DNA of 64,000 nt from NCBI RefSeq assembly GCF_936925435.1, contig NZ_CAKZHQ010000024.1, forward strand, positions 124,001 to 188,000, written 5' to 3'. This document shows positions 36,528 through 45,805 of the stretch, piece by piece (positions within the stretch are counted from its first letter, which is position 1; the number at the start of each line of letters is the position of its first letter). Below the pieces are notes generated by a model. The model did no database searches and was not told the DNA's origin. It saw only the letters and a program-made list of their open reading frames with translations. The position numbers and the translations under genes are program-made. This DNA is from an uncultured Ramlibacter sp. GTDB taxonomy: Bacteria > Pseudomonadota > Gammaproteobacteria > Burkholderiales > Burkholderiaceae_C.

Positions 36528-37432
36528 GCACCGCCCTGCACACCTCGGCGCTGACCTCGCTGCCGCTGCTGGCGCGGGGCAAGGTGCGCGACAACTACGC
36601 CGTCGGCACGGACCGCATCCTGATGGTGGCCAGCGACAGGCTGTCGGCCTTCGACGTCATCATGGGCGAGCCCATCCCCGGCAAGGGCGAGCTGCTCACG
36701 CAGATGGCGCTGTTCTGGTTCGGCAAGCTGGGCCACCTGTGTCCCAACCACCTGACCGGCGAGCTGCCCGAGAGCGTGGTCAGTGCGGCCGAAGCGCCGC
36801 AGGTGGTGGGCCGCTCCATGCTGGTCCAGCGCCTCAAGCCCATCCCGGTCGAAGCCGTGGTGCGCGGCTACCTGGCCGGCAGCGGCTGGAAGGAGTACCA
36901 GGACTCGCAGTCGGTCTGCGGCGTGCCACTGCCGCCGGGACTGCAAAACGCCAGCAAGCTGCCCGAACCCATCTTCACGCCGGCGGCCAAGGCCGAGATG
37001 GGCGAGCACGATGAGAACATCAGCTACGAGCAGGTGGTCAAGATCGTCGGCCCTGAGCTGGCCGCCCAGATCCGCGACATCAGCATCGCCATCTACAAGG
37101 AAGCGGCGGCCATTGCCCTGACCAAGGGCATGATCATTGCCGATACCAAGTTCGAATTCGGCCTCGATCCCGCTGGCCGTCTGGTGCTGATGGACGAGGT
37201 GCTGACACCCGACTCCTCGCGCTACTGGCCGGTAGAAGGCTATGACGAGGCTTTTGCCCAGGGCGCCAATCCGCCCAGCTACGACAAGCAGTTCGTGCGC
37301 GACTGGCTCGAGCAGGTGCGCATCAACGGCAAGCCCTGGGACAAGACGCCGCCGTCGCCGCGCCTGCCGCAGGAAGTCATCGACAAGACCGCGGCCAAGT
37401 ACCGCGAAGCCCTGCAACGCCTGACGGCCTGA
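36524..37432 (+). CDS. purC: phosphoribosylaminoimidazole-succinocarboxamide synthase
   Basis: 302 residues from a TTG start at 36524 (TTGAGCACC, read as M-S-T-A-L-H). No in-frame ATG occurs until [11 protein letters not shown], which would delete the conserved N-terminus [11 protein letters not shown], so TTG overlapping the fba stop (TTGA) is the likely start. Motifs [28 protein letters not shown] and DTKFEFG mark the SAICAR synthase. It adds aspartate to CAIR in purine synthesis. Translational coupling to an aldolase gene is unusual. Confidence 0.93.
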   Translation: MSTALHTSALTSLPLLARGKVRDNYAVGTDRILMVASDRLSAFDVIMGEPIPGKGELLTQMALFWFGKLGHLCPNHLTGELPESVVSAAEAPQVVGRSMLVQRLKPIPVEAVVRGYLAGSGWKEYQDSQSVCGVPLPPGLQNASKLPEPIFTPAAKAEMGEHDENISYEQVVKIVGPELAAQIRDISIAIYKEAAAIALTKGMIIADTKFEFGLDPAGRLVLMDEVLTPDSSRYWPVEGYDEAFAQGANPPSYDKQFVRDWLEQVRINGKPWDKTPPSPRLPQEVIDKTAAKYREALQRLTA

Positions 37433-37537
37433 GGCCAGGGCCCGCGGCAAACACATGGTTGCGTTTTGCGCGGCGCGTGGACCCCACGCCGCCGCGCATC
37501 GGCCTATGCTGGGCGCTCCATCCCCAGGAGCTCGTTC

Positions 37538-37969
37538 ATGAACCGCATCCACACCGCCCTGGCCTGCGCGCTCGCGCTGGCCGCTTCCGTCCCCGCCTTC
37601 GCGCAGAGCGCCAGTGAAGGCAGCTGCATCCTGGCCGGCCGCCTGGGCGATACCGGCTGGGCGCCGCGAATGCAGGGCGTGGAGTTGCTGGGCCAGGATG
37701 GCAAGGCCATCGCCTCGGCCGACAAGGCTGCTCTGGCCTCGGTCAAGCAGGCCAGGCTGTCGGCGCCGGCCCTGTTGTCCCAGTGCGATGGCAGCAAGGA
37801 GCTGGTCCTTGGCCCGGACAGCCCCGGCCCCAAGGCTGCCGTGCCGGCCGTCGGCCCGGGCGTTGTGGCGGTGCAGGCTGTGAGCTTTCCCAAGCTGCGC
37901 CGCGGCGGCGAGCTGGTGGAGCTGCGGATCAGCGCGCCGGCCGAGCGGGTGACGCTGCTGACGCGCTAA
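37538..37969 (+). CDS. exported protein of unknown function
   Basis: 143 residues. Signal peptide MNRIHTALACALALAASVPAFAQ, with AGGAG at good distance upstream. The mature protein is Ala/Val-rich and has two Cys (GSCILAGR and LSQCDGSK) and a C-terminal beta-like stretch LRRGGELVELRISAPAERVTLL. No family recognised. It is convergent with cnoX with a one-base gap. Confidence 0.7.
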   Translation: MNRIHTALACALALAASVPAFAQSASEGSCILAGRLGDTGWAPRMQGVELLGQDGKAIASADKAALASVKQARLSAPALLSQCDGSKELVLGPDSPGPKAAVPAVGPGVVAVQAVSFPKLRRGGELVELRISAPAERVTLLTR

Positions 37970-37970
37970 C

Positions 37971-38870
37971 TCAGCTCAGAATCACGCTGGACAGGCGGCG
38001 ACGGTAGCTGGCCACCGTCGGATCGTCCGGCGGAATCTGGCCTTCCGCCACCTTGGGCTTGGGCGGCTCCATGATGTCCAGGATGGCGATGTAGGTCTTG
38101 CGCGCCAGGTCCTCGTCCCAGGCCTTGTCGCGCATCAGGATTTCCAGCAATTCGTCCATGGCCTCGGTCCAGCGCTGCTGCGCCGCCAGCAACTGGGCCT
38201 TGGCGAAGCGCGCCACGAAATCCCGCTTGTTGGCCCCGATCTGGGCATCGAATTTGGCTGTGGACCCCGTCAAATCTGCCTGCTCTGCTGCGAAATCCAT
38301 AGCATTCATCAGGCGCTGCAGCGAGTCCAGCCGGCGCACGCCGACGGCCTTGGCGATCACCGGGGCGAAAGCCACCTTGGCGGCATCGTCCTGGCCGGAC
38401 AGCAACAGGGCCTTGACGTAATCGAAGCGCGCGTCGTCGTCGTCGGGGCTGGCAGCGAGCTTGTCCTGCAGCTGCTGCAGCTGGCCGGCGGCGTCCAGCG
38501 GAGCGGGCTCTTCCTTAATGGCTTCTTCTTCCTGCGGCTCGGCGGCCGGCGGCAGGTGTTTGTCCAGGAATTCCTTGAGCTTGCCCTCGGGCTGGGCACC
38601 CATGAAGCCGTCCACCGGCTGGCCGTTGACCAGCAGGATGCAGGTGGGAATGCTGCGCACGCCGAAGGCGGCGGCCAACTGCTGCTCCTGGTCGGAGTCG
38701 ATCTTCACCAGCTTGAAGCGGCCGCCATACTCGGTCTCGAGCTTTTCCAGCAGCGGGCCGATCACCTTGCAGGGCCCGCACCAGGGCGCCCAGAAGTCGA
38801 CCAGCACGGGCACGGTCTGCGAGGCGGCGATGACCTCGGTTTCGAAGTTCTCTAGGGTGACGTCCATCAT
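37971..38870 (-). CDS. cnoX: thioredoxin-TPR co-chaperone (CnoX/YbbN-like)
   Basis: 299 residues. The thioredoxin domain (1-110) has an intact WCGPC active site (Cys31, Cys34); E. coli CnoX lacks the first Cys, so this version may be redox active. TPR helices run from about 128 to 285. CnoX protects proteins from oxidative aggregation and hands them to DnaK or GroEL. A 17-nt dispersed repeat (38287-38303) is embedded in the TPR region and read in reverse as NAMDFAAEQ. Divergent from purE. Confidence 0.9.
   Translation of the reverse strand: MMDVTLENFETEVIAASQTVPVLVDFWAPWCGPCKVIGPLLEKLETEYGGRFKLVKIDSDQEQQLAAAFGVRSIPTCILLVNGQPVDGFMGAQPEGKLKEFLDKHLPPAAEPQEEEAIKEEPAPLDAAGQLQQLQDKLAASPDDDDARFDYVKALLLSGQDDAAKVAFAPVIAKAVGVRRLDSLQRLMNAMDFAAEQADLTGSTAKFDAQIGANKRDFVARFAKAQLLAAQQRWTEAMDELLEILMRDKAWDEDLARKTYIAILDIMEPPKPKVAEGQIPPDDPTVASYRRRLSSVILS
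38287..38303. repeat. 17-nt dispersed repeat inside cnoX
   Basis: GCTGCGAAATCCATAGC, in the TPR-coding region. It shares GAAATC-CATAGC with the purK copy. Confidence 0.7.
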
Positions 38871-38920
38871 TCGGGAAAGCTTTCGCGTGAAACCTTAAAA
38901 TTCAACCTTTGGGAGCGGCA

Positions 38921-39415
38921 ATGAGCGCGATACAGGTTGGCGTTGTGATGGGGTCCAGCAGTGACTGGGACACCATGCAGCATGCGGTGGACATTCTCCA
39001 GGAATTCGGCATCCCCCACGAGGCCAAGGTCGTCTCGGCGCACCGCATGCCCGACGAAATGTTCGCCTATGCCCAGGCGGCGGCCGGCCGGGGCCTCAAG
39101 GCCATCATCGCCGGCGCCGGCGGCGCGGCCCATCTGCCGGGCATGCTGGCGGCCAAGACCACGGTGCCGGTGCTGGGCGTGCCAGTGGCCAGCCGCCACC
39201 TGCAGGGCGTGGATTCGCTGCACAGCATCGTGCAGATGCCCAAGGGCATTCCGGTCGCCACCTTCGCCATCGGCACGGCCGGCGCAGCCAATGCGGCCCT
39301 GTTTGCCGTCGCCCTGCTGGCCAATGAAAACCCCGAGCTGCGGGCCCGGCTGGAGGCCTTCCGCGCCAAGCAGACCGAAACCGCCCGCAACATGACCCTG
39401 CCGCCCACAGCATGA
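38921..39415 (+). CDS. purE: N5-carboxyaminoimidazole ribonucleotide mutase
   Basis: 164 residues; start at MSAIQVG chosen for the GGGAG ribosome-binding site directly upstream. GSSSDWDTM and SAHRMPDEM are the class I PurE signature; [11 protein letters not shown] follows. It converts N5-CAIR to CAIR in purine synthesis and works with PurK, whose gene overlaps it by ATGA. Confidence 0.96.
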   Translation: MSAIQVGVVMGSSSDWDTMQHAVDILQEFGIPHEAKVVSAHRMPDEMFAYAQAAAGRGLKAIIAGAGGAAHLPGMLAAKTTVPVLGVPVASRHLQGVDSLHSIVQMPKGIPVATFAIGTAGAANAALFAVALLANENPELRARLEAFRAKQTETARNMTLPPTA

Positions 39416-40575
39416 GCCTGACCGCCATTCCACCGGGCGCCACTTTGGGCGTCATGGGCGGCGGCCAGCTGGGCCGCATGTTCGTCCACGCCGCCCAGCA
39501 AATGGGCTACTTCACGGCGGTGCTGGACCCGGACGAGGCCAGTCCCGCCGGCCGCGTCAGCCACCACCACATCCGCACCGCCTACCTCGACCCGCAGGGC
39601 CTGGACCAACTGGCCCAGGTGGCTGCCGCCATCACCACCGAGTTCGAGAACGTGCCGGCGCCGGCCCTGGCCGCCCTGGCCCAGCGCCGCCCGGTCGCCC
39701 CCGGCGCGGATGCCGTGGCCATCGCCCAGGACCGGGCCCAGGAAAAGGCCCACTTCGGCCGCTGCGGCGTGGCCTGCGCGCCCTATGCGCTGATCGAGTC
39801 GGCGCAGCAGCTGGCCGATGTGCCGCCGGACCTGCTGCCCGGCATCCTCAAGACCAGCCGGCTGGGCTACGACGGCAAGGGCCAGCAGCGCGTCAAGACG
39901 CGCGAGGAGCTGGCCCGGGCCTGGGAGGCCACCGGCCAGGTGGCCTGCGTGCTGGAAAAAATGCTGCCGCTGGCGGCCGAATGCTCGGTGCTGGTGGCGC
40001 GGGGCGCTGACGGCGCCATGGTGCATCTGCCGGCGCAGCTGAACCAGCACCGTGACGGCATCCTTGCCGTCACCGAGGTGTTCGAGGGAAATCTGCCGCC
40101 AGAGCGCGCCAAACAGGCGATAGACGCTACTAAATCCATAGCGCAAGGCCTGGACTATGTGGGCGTGCTGTGCGTGGAATTCTTTGTCCTGGCCGACGGC
40201 GCGCTGGTGGTCAACGAAATGGCGCCCCGGCCGCACAACAGCGGCCACTGGAGCATGGACGGCAGCGATGTGTCGCAGTTCGACCTGCAGGTGCGCACCC
40301 TGGCAGGCCTGCCCCTGGTGCAGCCGCGCCAGCACAGCCCGGCCATCATGCTCAATCTGCTGGGCGATCTGTGGTTGCGCCATGGTGATGTGGAGGTGAC
40401 ACCGCCCTGGGACCAGGTGCTGGCCCTGCCCGGCACCCACCTGCACCTGTATGGCAAGCTGCGCGCCCCCAGGGGCCGCAAGATGGGCCACCTGAACATC
40501 ACCGGTGCCAGCATCGAGGCCGTGCGCGCCACGGCGCTGCAAGCCTGCGCCCTGCTGGGCATCGAGCCTTTCTGA
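39412..40575 (+). CDS. purK: N5-carboxyaminoimidazole ribonucleotide synthase
   Basis: 387 residues, ATP-grasp enzyme. [16 protein letters not shown] at the N-terminus, [12 protein letters not shown] in the ATP-binding region, and [18 protein letters not shown]. It makes N5-CAIR from AIR, bicarbonate and ATP. A 17-nt dispersed repeat (40126-40142) encodes DATKSIAQ just before the conserved [12 protein letters not shown]. It overlaps purE upstream and tsaC downstream. Confidence 0.96.
   Translation: MSLTAIPPGATLGVMGGGQLGRMFVHAAQQMGYFTAVLDPDEASPAGRVSHHHIRTAYLDPQGLDQLAQVAAAITTEFENVPAPALAALAQRRPVAPGADAVAIAQDRAQEKAHFGRCGVACAPYALIESAQQLADVPPDLLPGILKTSRLGYDGKGQQRVKTREELARAWEATGQVACVLEKMLPLAAECSVLVARGADGAMVHLPAQLNQHRDGILAVTEVFEGNLPPERAKQAIDATKSIAQGLDYVGVLCVEFFVLADGALVVNEMAPRPHNSGHWSMDGSDVSQFDLQVRTLAGLPLVQPRQHSPAIMLNLLGDLWLRHGDVEVTPPWDQVLALPGTHLHLYGKLRAPRGRKMGHLNITGASIEAVRATALQACALLGIEPF
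40126..40142. repeat. 17-nt dispersed repeat inside purK
   Basis: GCTACTAAATCCATAGC. Translated as part of DATKSIAQ; the same TKSIA residues are encoded by the DUF3108 copy, so both are read in the same frame. Confidence 0.7.
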
Positions 40576-41570
40576 TGGTGTTGGACGGCCGGTCTCCCGC
40601 CGCCATCGACGAGGCCGTGCGCCTGCTGACCGAGGGCGGTCTGGTGGCTTTCCCGACCGAGACGGTCTATGGCCTGGGGGCGGACGCCGCCAGCGACACG
40701 GCGGTGGCGAAGATCTTTGCCGCCAAGGGCCGGCCCAGCGACCATCCGCTGATCGTCCATGTGCACGAAGCCGCGGCGGCATCGCTGTTTGCATCCGATG
40801 TGCCCGATTTCGCTGGCCGCCTGATGCAGGCCTTCTGGCCCGGCCCGCTCACGCTCATCCTGCCGCGGCGGGATGGCATGGCGGCGGCCGCCGCCGGCGG
40901 CCAGGCCTCGGTCGGCCTGCGTTGCCCCTCCCATCCGGTCGCCCAGGCCCTGCTGCGCGCCTGCGCCGCGGCCCAGCCGCCGGTGCGCGGCCTGGCCGCG
41001 CCCAGCGCCAACCGCTTCGGCCGGGTCAGCCCCACCACCGCTGCCCACGTGCAGTCCGAGTTCGGCCCGGAGCTGCCGGTGATCGATGGCGGCGCCTGCG
41101 AAGTGGGGATCGAGTCGACCATCGTCGACTGCACGCGCGGTGTGCCGGTGCTGCTGCGCCCCGGCGTGCTCACGCGCGACCAGGTCGAGGCCGCCTGCGG
41201 CCAGCGCCTGCGCGCGCCGGGCGAGCTCGCTGGCCAGGCGCCGCGCGCCTCGGGCACGCTGGAGTCGCACTACGCGCCCAACGCCAAAGTGCGGCTGATG
41301 GACGCGAAGGCGTTGCAGACCGCGCTGGACCTGCTGGGCGCCGAGGCGGCCGGCATCGCCACCTATTCGCGCGCCATCCTGCAGTCGCGCTCGCCCGCCA
41401 TCGTGCGCCGGCGCATGCCCGACGACGCGGCGGAAACTGCCCGCCAGCTGTTCGCCGTGCTGCGCGACTTCGATGTCCAGAGCATGCGGCTGATCTGGGT
41501 GGAGACGCCGCCGGACACGCCCGAGTGGGAAGGCGTGCGCGACCGCCTGCAGCGGGCTGCGGCCGGCTGA
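40575..41570 (+). CDS. tsaC: L-threonylcarbamoyladenylate synthase (Sua5 type)
   Basis: 331 residues, so the long two-domain Sua5 form rather than the short TsaC. The YrdC domain (about 10-205) has FPTETVYGLGADA and KGRPSDHPLI, and SANRFGRVSPTTAAHV; a Sua5 C-terminal domain follows a GTLESHYAPNAKV linker. It makes threonylcarbamoyl-AMP for t6A37 of tRNAs, then transferred by TsaB/D/E (tsaB is also in this window). One-base overlap with purK. Confidence 0.93.
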   Translation: MVLDGRSPAAIDEAVRLLTEGGLVAFPTETVYGLGADAASDTAVAKIFAAKGRPSDHPLIVHVHEAAAASLFASDVPDFAGRLMQAFWPGPLTLILPRRDGMAAAAAGGQASVGLRCPSHPVAQALLRACAAAQPPVRGLAAPSANRFGRVSPTTAAHVQSEFGPELPVIDGGACEVGIESTIVDCTRGVPVLLRPGVLTRDQVEAACGQRLRAPGELAGQAPRASGTLESHYAPNAKVRLMDAKALQTALDLLGAEAAGIATYSRAILQSRSPAIVRRRMPDDAAETARQLFAVLRDFDVQSMRLIWVETPPDTPEWEGVRDRLQRAAAG

Positions 41571-41627
41571 GCCTGGCCGCGGCCAGCCCCTCGTTAAACT
41601 ACCTGCAAGCTAATTCTGGAGATCTTC

Positions 41628-42587
41628 ATGGCTTTCAACCGGTTGCGCCGCGCCCTCGTGCTGGCGATGTGCGCTTCGTCGGCGCTGCTGGCGTCCTGCG
41701 GCGGCGGCGGCGACGACGTGGTGTCGCAGCTGACCCCGACACGCATCATCGGTTTTGGCGACGGCTTCAGCGACGTCGGCCAGTCCGGCAGCCGCTACTC
41801 CATCAATGACGGCACGGTCAACGTCTGGTCGGAGTACCTGGCCTCGGCCTATGCCCGTCCACTGCGGCCCGCTTCCGCAGGCGGCTTGTCGTACGCAGTG
41901 GGCAATGCCCGCGTGAGCGCCAAGCCCGATGCCGCCGGCAAGAGCAGCACGCCGACGGTCAAGGAACAGGTCGACACCTTTCTGGCCAGCCAGACCATCG
42001 GCGCGGACGACATGATCATCGTCGGCGCCGGCATCGCCGACATCGTCACCGAGTTCATGCTGGTCAGGTCCGGTGCCCAGTCCAGCGACCAGATGCTGGC
42101 CAATGTCGGCCAGGCCGGCCGCGACCTGGGCGCGCAGGTGCGCCGCCTGGTGCAGGCCGGCGCCAAGCACGTCGTCGTGGCCGGCACCTACAACCTGAGC
42201 CGCTCGCCCCTGGCTGCGCAGACGGGCCAGGGCTCGGCGCTGGACCACGGCAGCCAGCGCTTCAATGACCAGATGCTGATCTCCATCGTCGACCTCGGCG
42301 CCAACGTGCTGTACGTGGACGCCGCGCTGTACCTGAACCTGGTGACCTCCTCGCCCGGCTCGTACAGCCTGGACAATGTGGGCTCCATCGCCTGCATCTC
42401 GGCCGACCCCGGCCCGGGCATCGGCATCGGCAACGGCCAGGTCAACTCCGCGCTGTGCAACAACAACACCTTGCTGCCCGGCATTGACCCTGGCCGCTAT
42501 CTGTTTGCCGACGCCCTCTATCTGAGCCCGGTTGGCGCGCGCTTGTTTGGCGACTACGCATTCCAGCAGGTGCGCAAGCGCTGGTAA
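41628..42587 (+). CDS. GDSL-like lipoprotein lacking catalytic residues
   Basis: 319 residues. Lipobox LLASC (Cys24) followed by GGGG. The SGNH-like fold starts with IIGFGDGFSDVGQ; a normal member has GDSLSD, so the nucleophile Ser is Gly46. The usual C-terminal DxxH is Asp295-Ala-Leu-Tyr298, so the His is missing too. It is therefore probably a non-catalytic, surface or periplasmic binding protein. I believe relatives in Burkholderiales often carry GDA or similar at this site, so this may be a subfamily trait rather than decay. It shares a bidirectional terminator with the next gene. Confidence 0.75.
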   Translation: MAFNRLRRALVLAMCASSALLASCGGGGDDVVSQLTPTRIIGFGDGFSDVGQSGSRYSINDGTVNVWSEYLASAYARPLRPASAGGLSYAVGNARVSAKPDAAGKSSTPTVKEQVDTFLASQTIGADDMIIVGAGIADIVTEFMLVRSGAQSSDQMLANVGQAGRDLGAQVRRLVQAGAKHVVVAGTYNLSRSPLAAQTGQGSALDHGSQRFNDQMLISIVDLGANVLYVDAALYLNLVTSSPGSYSLDNVGSIACISADPGPGIGIGNGQVNSALCNNNTLLPGIDPGRYLFADALYLSPVGARLFGDYAFQQVRKRW

Positions 42588-42618
42588 TCCGCTACGGAAC
42601 CACTACGTTCCAGACAAA

Positions 42619-42642
42619 ACAAGGGCCCCGAGGGGCCCTTGT
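42619..42642. terminator. bidirectional terminator hairpin
   Basis: Perfect 11-bp arms ACAAGGGCCCC/GGGGCCCTTGT with a very short loop, between two convergent lipoprotein genes. AAAAC precedes and TCCGTTTA follows. Confidence 0.8.
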
Positions 42643-42669
42643 CCGTTTAGGGCGGCTGTGCCGCAGGGA

Positions 42670-43977
42670 TCACTTCGCCGCGTCGAAGACGGCGCGGGCG
42701 GCGGCGTGGCAGAAGGGCGGCTCATAGCTGCCGTGGTAGGCGCCGTAGTAGGTGGCGAAGGCTGCGCTGCTGGGGTCGGTGGGCGCCTGGCCGTTGATGC
42801 CGTAGGTGGCGCGGATCATAGTGTCGACATCGACCGAGCTGACATTGCCCAGGCCGCGGCTGGCAAAGCCCGCCTGGGCCACGTTCATGTGCACTGCCGG
42901 CGGCACCGTCGGATCGCCCGCGCCGCCGCACAGCAGGGTGCGCGCCTTCGGGTTCCAGGCCAGCAGGTCGTTCTTCTGCGCAGCCTGGTACAGGGCGTTG
43001 TTCGGGTTGGTCTGGCTGTCGGCGATGAAAGCCGCCTGGAACAGCGCGTCGCGCGCCTGGTCGGGCGTGCCACCGGGCAGGGCGCCTGAAGTGACCAGGG
43101 TCGTGTAATTGAGCGTGGGGCTGGGCAGCAGGTTCTCGATGCCGGCGGCATAAGGCGCCTTGAAGGCCTGGGCCACGCTGGCGTAGATGCCGCCGTAGAT
43201 CTTCTGGTACGAGGTGACGATGTAGGGCACGAAGAACTGGTAGCCGGCGATGGCCGCGGGGAGCTTGAACGAGCCTGACAGGTTGTAGGGCCCGGCCAGG
43301 TGGGCACCGGCCACCAGATTGAACTCCCCGGCGTTGTCGCGCTCGATGGCGCGGTGCGCGGCCGCCGACGCGTGGCCGCCCTGCGAATAGCCGGTGACCA
43401 TCACCTTGCCCGACAGCGGAGCGCTCTGGATGGCGGCCGCGCTGCGGGCGGCGCGCAGCGAGTCGATCACCACGCTGGCCTCGGAGTCGGCATGCAGGTA
43501 GGGGTGGTAGGCATAGCTGGACCTGGCGAAGCCCAGGTAGTCGGAGGCCACCACCGCATAGCCCTGGGCCGCGTACATGGCCGCCAGCAGGAAGGTCTCG
43601 CTGTCGGCCGGATTGGCCAGGGTGCGGGGCTTCTGGACGTCCGTGCCTTTGGCATAGGCGAGCAGCGGCGCCGCGGTGGCGGCGCAGGCGCCCACCGGCA
43701 GCAGCAGCACGCCCGAGGCATTGGTCCTCTCGCCATGGACGCCGATGGTCTGGTAATTGAGCGCGCTCACGCGCACGTCGCATTTGGCCTTGCCCGTGAG
43801 CGCCTGCAGGCCAGTGGACGCGGTGCTCGCATCGAGCTGGGCCGCGGTCATGGTGGTCAGGGCCTGGGGCGCCTCCAGCAGCACGCCGCGGGCGATCTCG
43901 TCGCCGCCACCGCCGCCGCAGGCCGCCAACAAGGCTGCTGCCGCCACCACTGTGAGAGGCCGGGTCTGTCTGCGCAT
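42670..43977 (-). CDS. alpha/beta-hydrolase lipoprotein (secretory lipase-like)
   Basis: 435 residues from MRRQTRPLTVV; AAGGAGAC upstream fixes this start. Lipobox LLAAC (Cys20) then GGGGG. Catalytic set: nucleophile in VTGYSQGGHASA, Asp in GAGDPTVPPAVHM, and a late His candidate in GAYHGSYEPPF. The pattern fits secretory lipases/prolyl-oligopeptidase-like hydrolases. The substrate is probably an ester or polyester. An inverted repeat lies just upstream (43996-44009). Confidence 0.82.
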   Translation of the reverse strand: MRRQTRPLTVVAAAALLAACGGGGGDEIARGVLLEAPQALTTMTAAQLDASTASTGLQALTGKAKCDVRVSALNYQTIGVHGERTNASGVLLLPVGACAATAAPLLAYAKGTDVQKPRTLANPADSETFLLAAMYAAQGYAVVASDYLGFARSSYAYHPYLHADSEASVVIDSLRAARSAAAIQSAPLSGKVMVTGYSQGGHASAAAHRAIERDNAGEFNLVAGAHLAGPYNLSGSFKLPAAIAGYQFFVPYIVTSYQKIYGGIYASVAQAFKAPYAAGIENLLPSPTLNYTTLVTSGALPGGTPDQARDALFQAAFIADSQTNPNNALYQAAQKNDLLAWNPKARTLLCGGAGDPTVPPAVHMNVAQAGFASRGLGNVSSVDVDTMIRATYGINGQAPTDPSSAAFATYYGAYHGSYEPPFCHAAARAVFDAAK

Positions 43978-43995
43978 GCTTGTCTCCTTTGGAAT

Positions 43996-44009
43996 AGAAC
44001 GAACGTTCT
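43996..44009. promoter_or_regulatory. candidate regulator site upstream of hydrolase
   Basis: AGAAC-GAAC-GTTCT: 5-bp arms, containing the palindrome GAACGTTC, directly upstream of the hydrolase's ribosome-binding site. It resembles TetR-type operators. No TetR gene is adjacent, so the regulator is unknown. Confidence 0.3.
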
Positions 44010-44106
44010 TTTTTGGAGAAATCATCGTAGCGATGCGGCGCTGGAGCGGGGGTCGCGCGCCCAGGGGTTTTCCCGCGCTGGGTCGCCTTGGCGACCCAGC
44101 GCAAGC

Positions 44107-44373
44107 TCAGCGGTAGCGCAGCTTCATGCCCAGGATGGCCAGGGCCAGCGCCAGGGTGACGGCATTGGCCGCGACGATGGGCCAGGCCGACAGCAGCAGG
44201 CCATAGACCAGCCACAGCGCGACACCGACGGTGAAGACCGAGTACATGCCCAGCGAGATGCCGCTGACGTCGCGGCTGCGAAAAGTCAGCCAGGCCTGCG
44301 GCACGAAGCTGGCGGTGGTCAGCATGGCGGCGAGATAGCCGATCCACTCGGGCCAGTTGCTCAATGCTGTCAT
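44107..44373 (-). CDS. SemiSWEET-type transporter
   Basis: 88 residues with three membrane helices and the PQ motif (SFVPQAWLTFRSR, Pro25-Gln26), GISLGMYSVFT and a central Trp. SemiSWEETs act as dimers that carry small sugars across the inner membrane. The ATG overlaps the dacB stop by 4 bases, so it is expressed together with a penicillin-binding protein, an odd partner. Confidence 0.87.
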   Translation of the reverse strand: MTALSNWPEWIGYLAAMLTTASFVPQAWLTFRSRDVSGISLGMYSVFTVGVALWLVYGLLLSAWPIVAANAVTLALALAILGMKLRYR

Positions 44374-45767
44374 TGGTCGCGTGCCGTCCAGTCGATCATG
44401 GCTTCGATCACCGGCCGCAGGCCGCTGGCATTGGCATGGTTGGCGATGGCCACCAGCACATAGCGCCGGCCGCTGGCGCCGTCCACATAGCCGGCCACGC
44501 CCGAGACGTCGCGCAGGCTGCCGGTCTTCAGGTGGGCCCGGCCCGCCACGGTGCCGCGGGTGCGGCGCAGCGTGCCGTCGGTGCCCGAGATCGGCAGCGA
44601 AGACACCAGCTCGGGCATCAGCGGCGAGGCCCAGGCGTACTGCAGCAGGCGCGCCAGTTGCGCCGCCGTGATGCGCTCCTCGCGCGACAGGCCCGAGCCG
44701 TTGTCGAACACCGGCGGTTCGGCGTCCAGGCGCTCGCGCCACCACTGGCGCAGCAGCTCGCGCGAGCCTTCCAGCGTGCCGCTGCCCTTGCGCTGCAGGC
44801 TGAGCGTGAGGAACAGCTGCTGGGCCATCACGTTGTTGCTGAACTTGTTGATGTCGCGCACGACCTCCGTGAGCGTGGGTGACTGCACTTCGAAGGCTGG
44901 CTTGAGCTGGGCCGGCACCCGGCCGTCGCGCACCTGGCCGGCCAGCTTGCCGCCCATGTCCAGCCACAGGCCAGCCACGGCGCGGGCCGCATAGCCGCGC
45001 GGGTCGGCGTAGGCCACGGGCCAGCTGCGCTCGCCGCAGGACTGCGGGTAGGCGCCGGCCAGGCGGATGCGCAGCGGGTCGCTGAAGTCGGCCTTGAGGG
45101 CGGCGCGCCAGTCGCCGCAGTCGCCGGCCGCGGTGGCCACGCTGGCGGGCAGCTGCACCCCGGCCAGCGGCGGCTCCACATGGACCGCCGCCTGGCCGTT
45201 GCGGTCGGGGCTGAAGGTCATGACGATGGACTTGAAATTGAGCAGCAGGGCGTCGGGCGCGGCGTTGTAGGGCCGCAGCGGCTCGCCGTCGAAGGCTCCC
45301 GGGTCCTGCGCCACGGTCTCGAAGGCGCTGTGGTCCAGGACGATGTCGCCGGCGATGGCGCGGATGCCCAGGCCCTGCACCCGGCGCAGCAGCAGCCACA
45401 GGCGCTCAACCACCAGCTTGGGGTCGCCCTGGCCGCGGATGTAGAGGTTGCCCTGCAGCGTGCCGCCTTGCACCGGTCCATCCACATAGACCGGGGTGGA
45501 CCAGGCGAAGGCCGGGCCCAGCAGGTCGAGCGCGGCGATGGTGGTGGCCAGCTTGGCCACCGAGGCCGGATTGACCGGCACGCCGGTGCGGTGGGCAAGC
45601 CGAGGCGCGGCCTTGCCGTCGGCATCCACCACCAGCACGGTGATGGCGCTGGCCGGCAGTCTGGCGCGCGCCAGCGCCGCTTCGGCTTCGGCAGGCAGGC
45701 CCTGCGCAAGCGTGGAACCGGTGGACAGCAGGGCCAGCCACAGGGCCAGGCGGGAGGGCAGGAGCAT
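44370..45767 (-). CDS. dacB: D-alanyl-D-alanine carboxypeptidase/endopeptidase (PBP4)
   Basis: 465 residues with signal peptide (MLLPSRLALWLALLSTGSTLAQG). SVAK with nucleophile Ser69, the SxN motif in KFSNNVMAQ and HLKTGSL give the complete class C penicillin-binding set, with the domain insertions of PBP4 between SxxK and SxN. It trims or splits peptidoglycan cross-links in the periplasm. The start at MLLPSR fits the signal peptide better than a longer frame. Confidence 0.94.
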   Translation of the reverse strand: MLLPSRLALWLALLSTGSTLAQGLPAEAEAALARARLPASAITVLVVDADGKAAPRLAHRTGVPVNPASVAKLATTIAALDLLGPAFAWSTPVYVDGPVQGGTLQGNLYIRGQGDPKLVVERLWLLLRRVQGLGIRAIAGDIVLDHSAFETVAQDPGAFDGEPLRPYNAAPDALLLNFKSIVMTFSPDRNGQAAVHVEPPLAGVQLPASVATAAGDCGDWRAALKADFSDPLRIRLAGAYPQSCGERSWPVAYADPRGYAARAVAGLWLDMGGKLAGQVRDGRVPAQLKPAFEVQSPTLTEVVRDINKFSNNVMAQQLFLTLSLQRKGSGTLEGSRELLRQWWRERLDAEPPVFDNGSGLSREERITAAQLARLLQYAWASPLMPELVSSLPISGTDGTLRRTRGTVAGRAHLKTGSLRDVSGVAGYVDGASGRRYVLVAIANHANASGLRPVIEAMIDWTARDQ

Positions 45768-45805
45768 GGGGCAATTATCAGCCTCGATAATCAGGGCTTG
45801 CCGGA

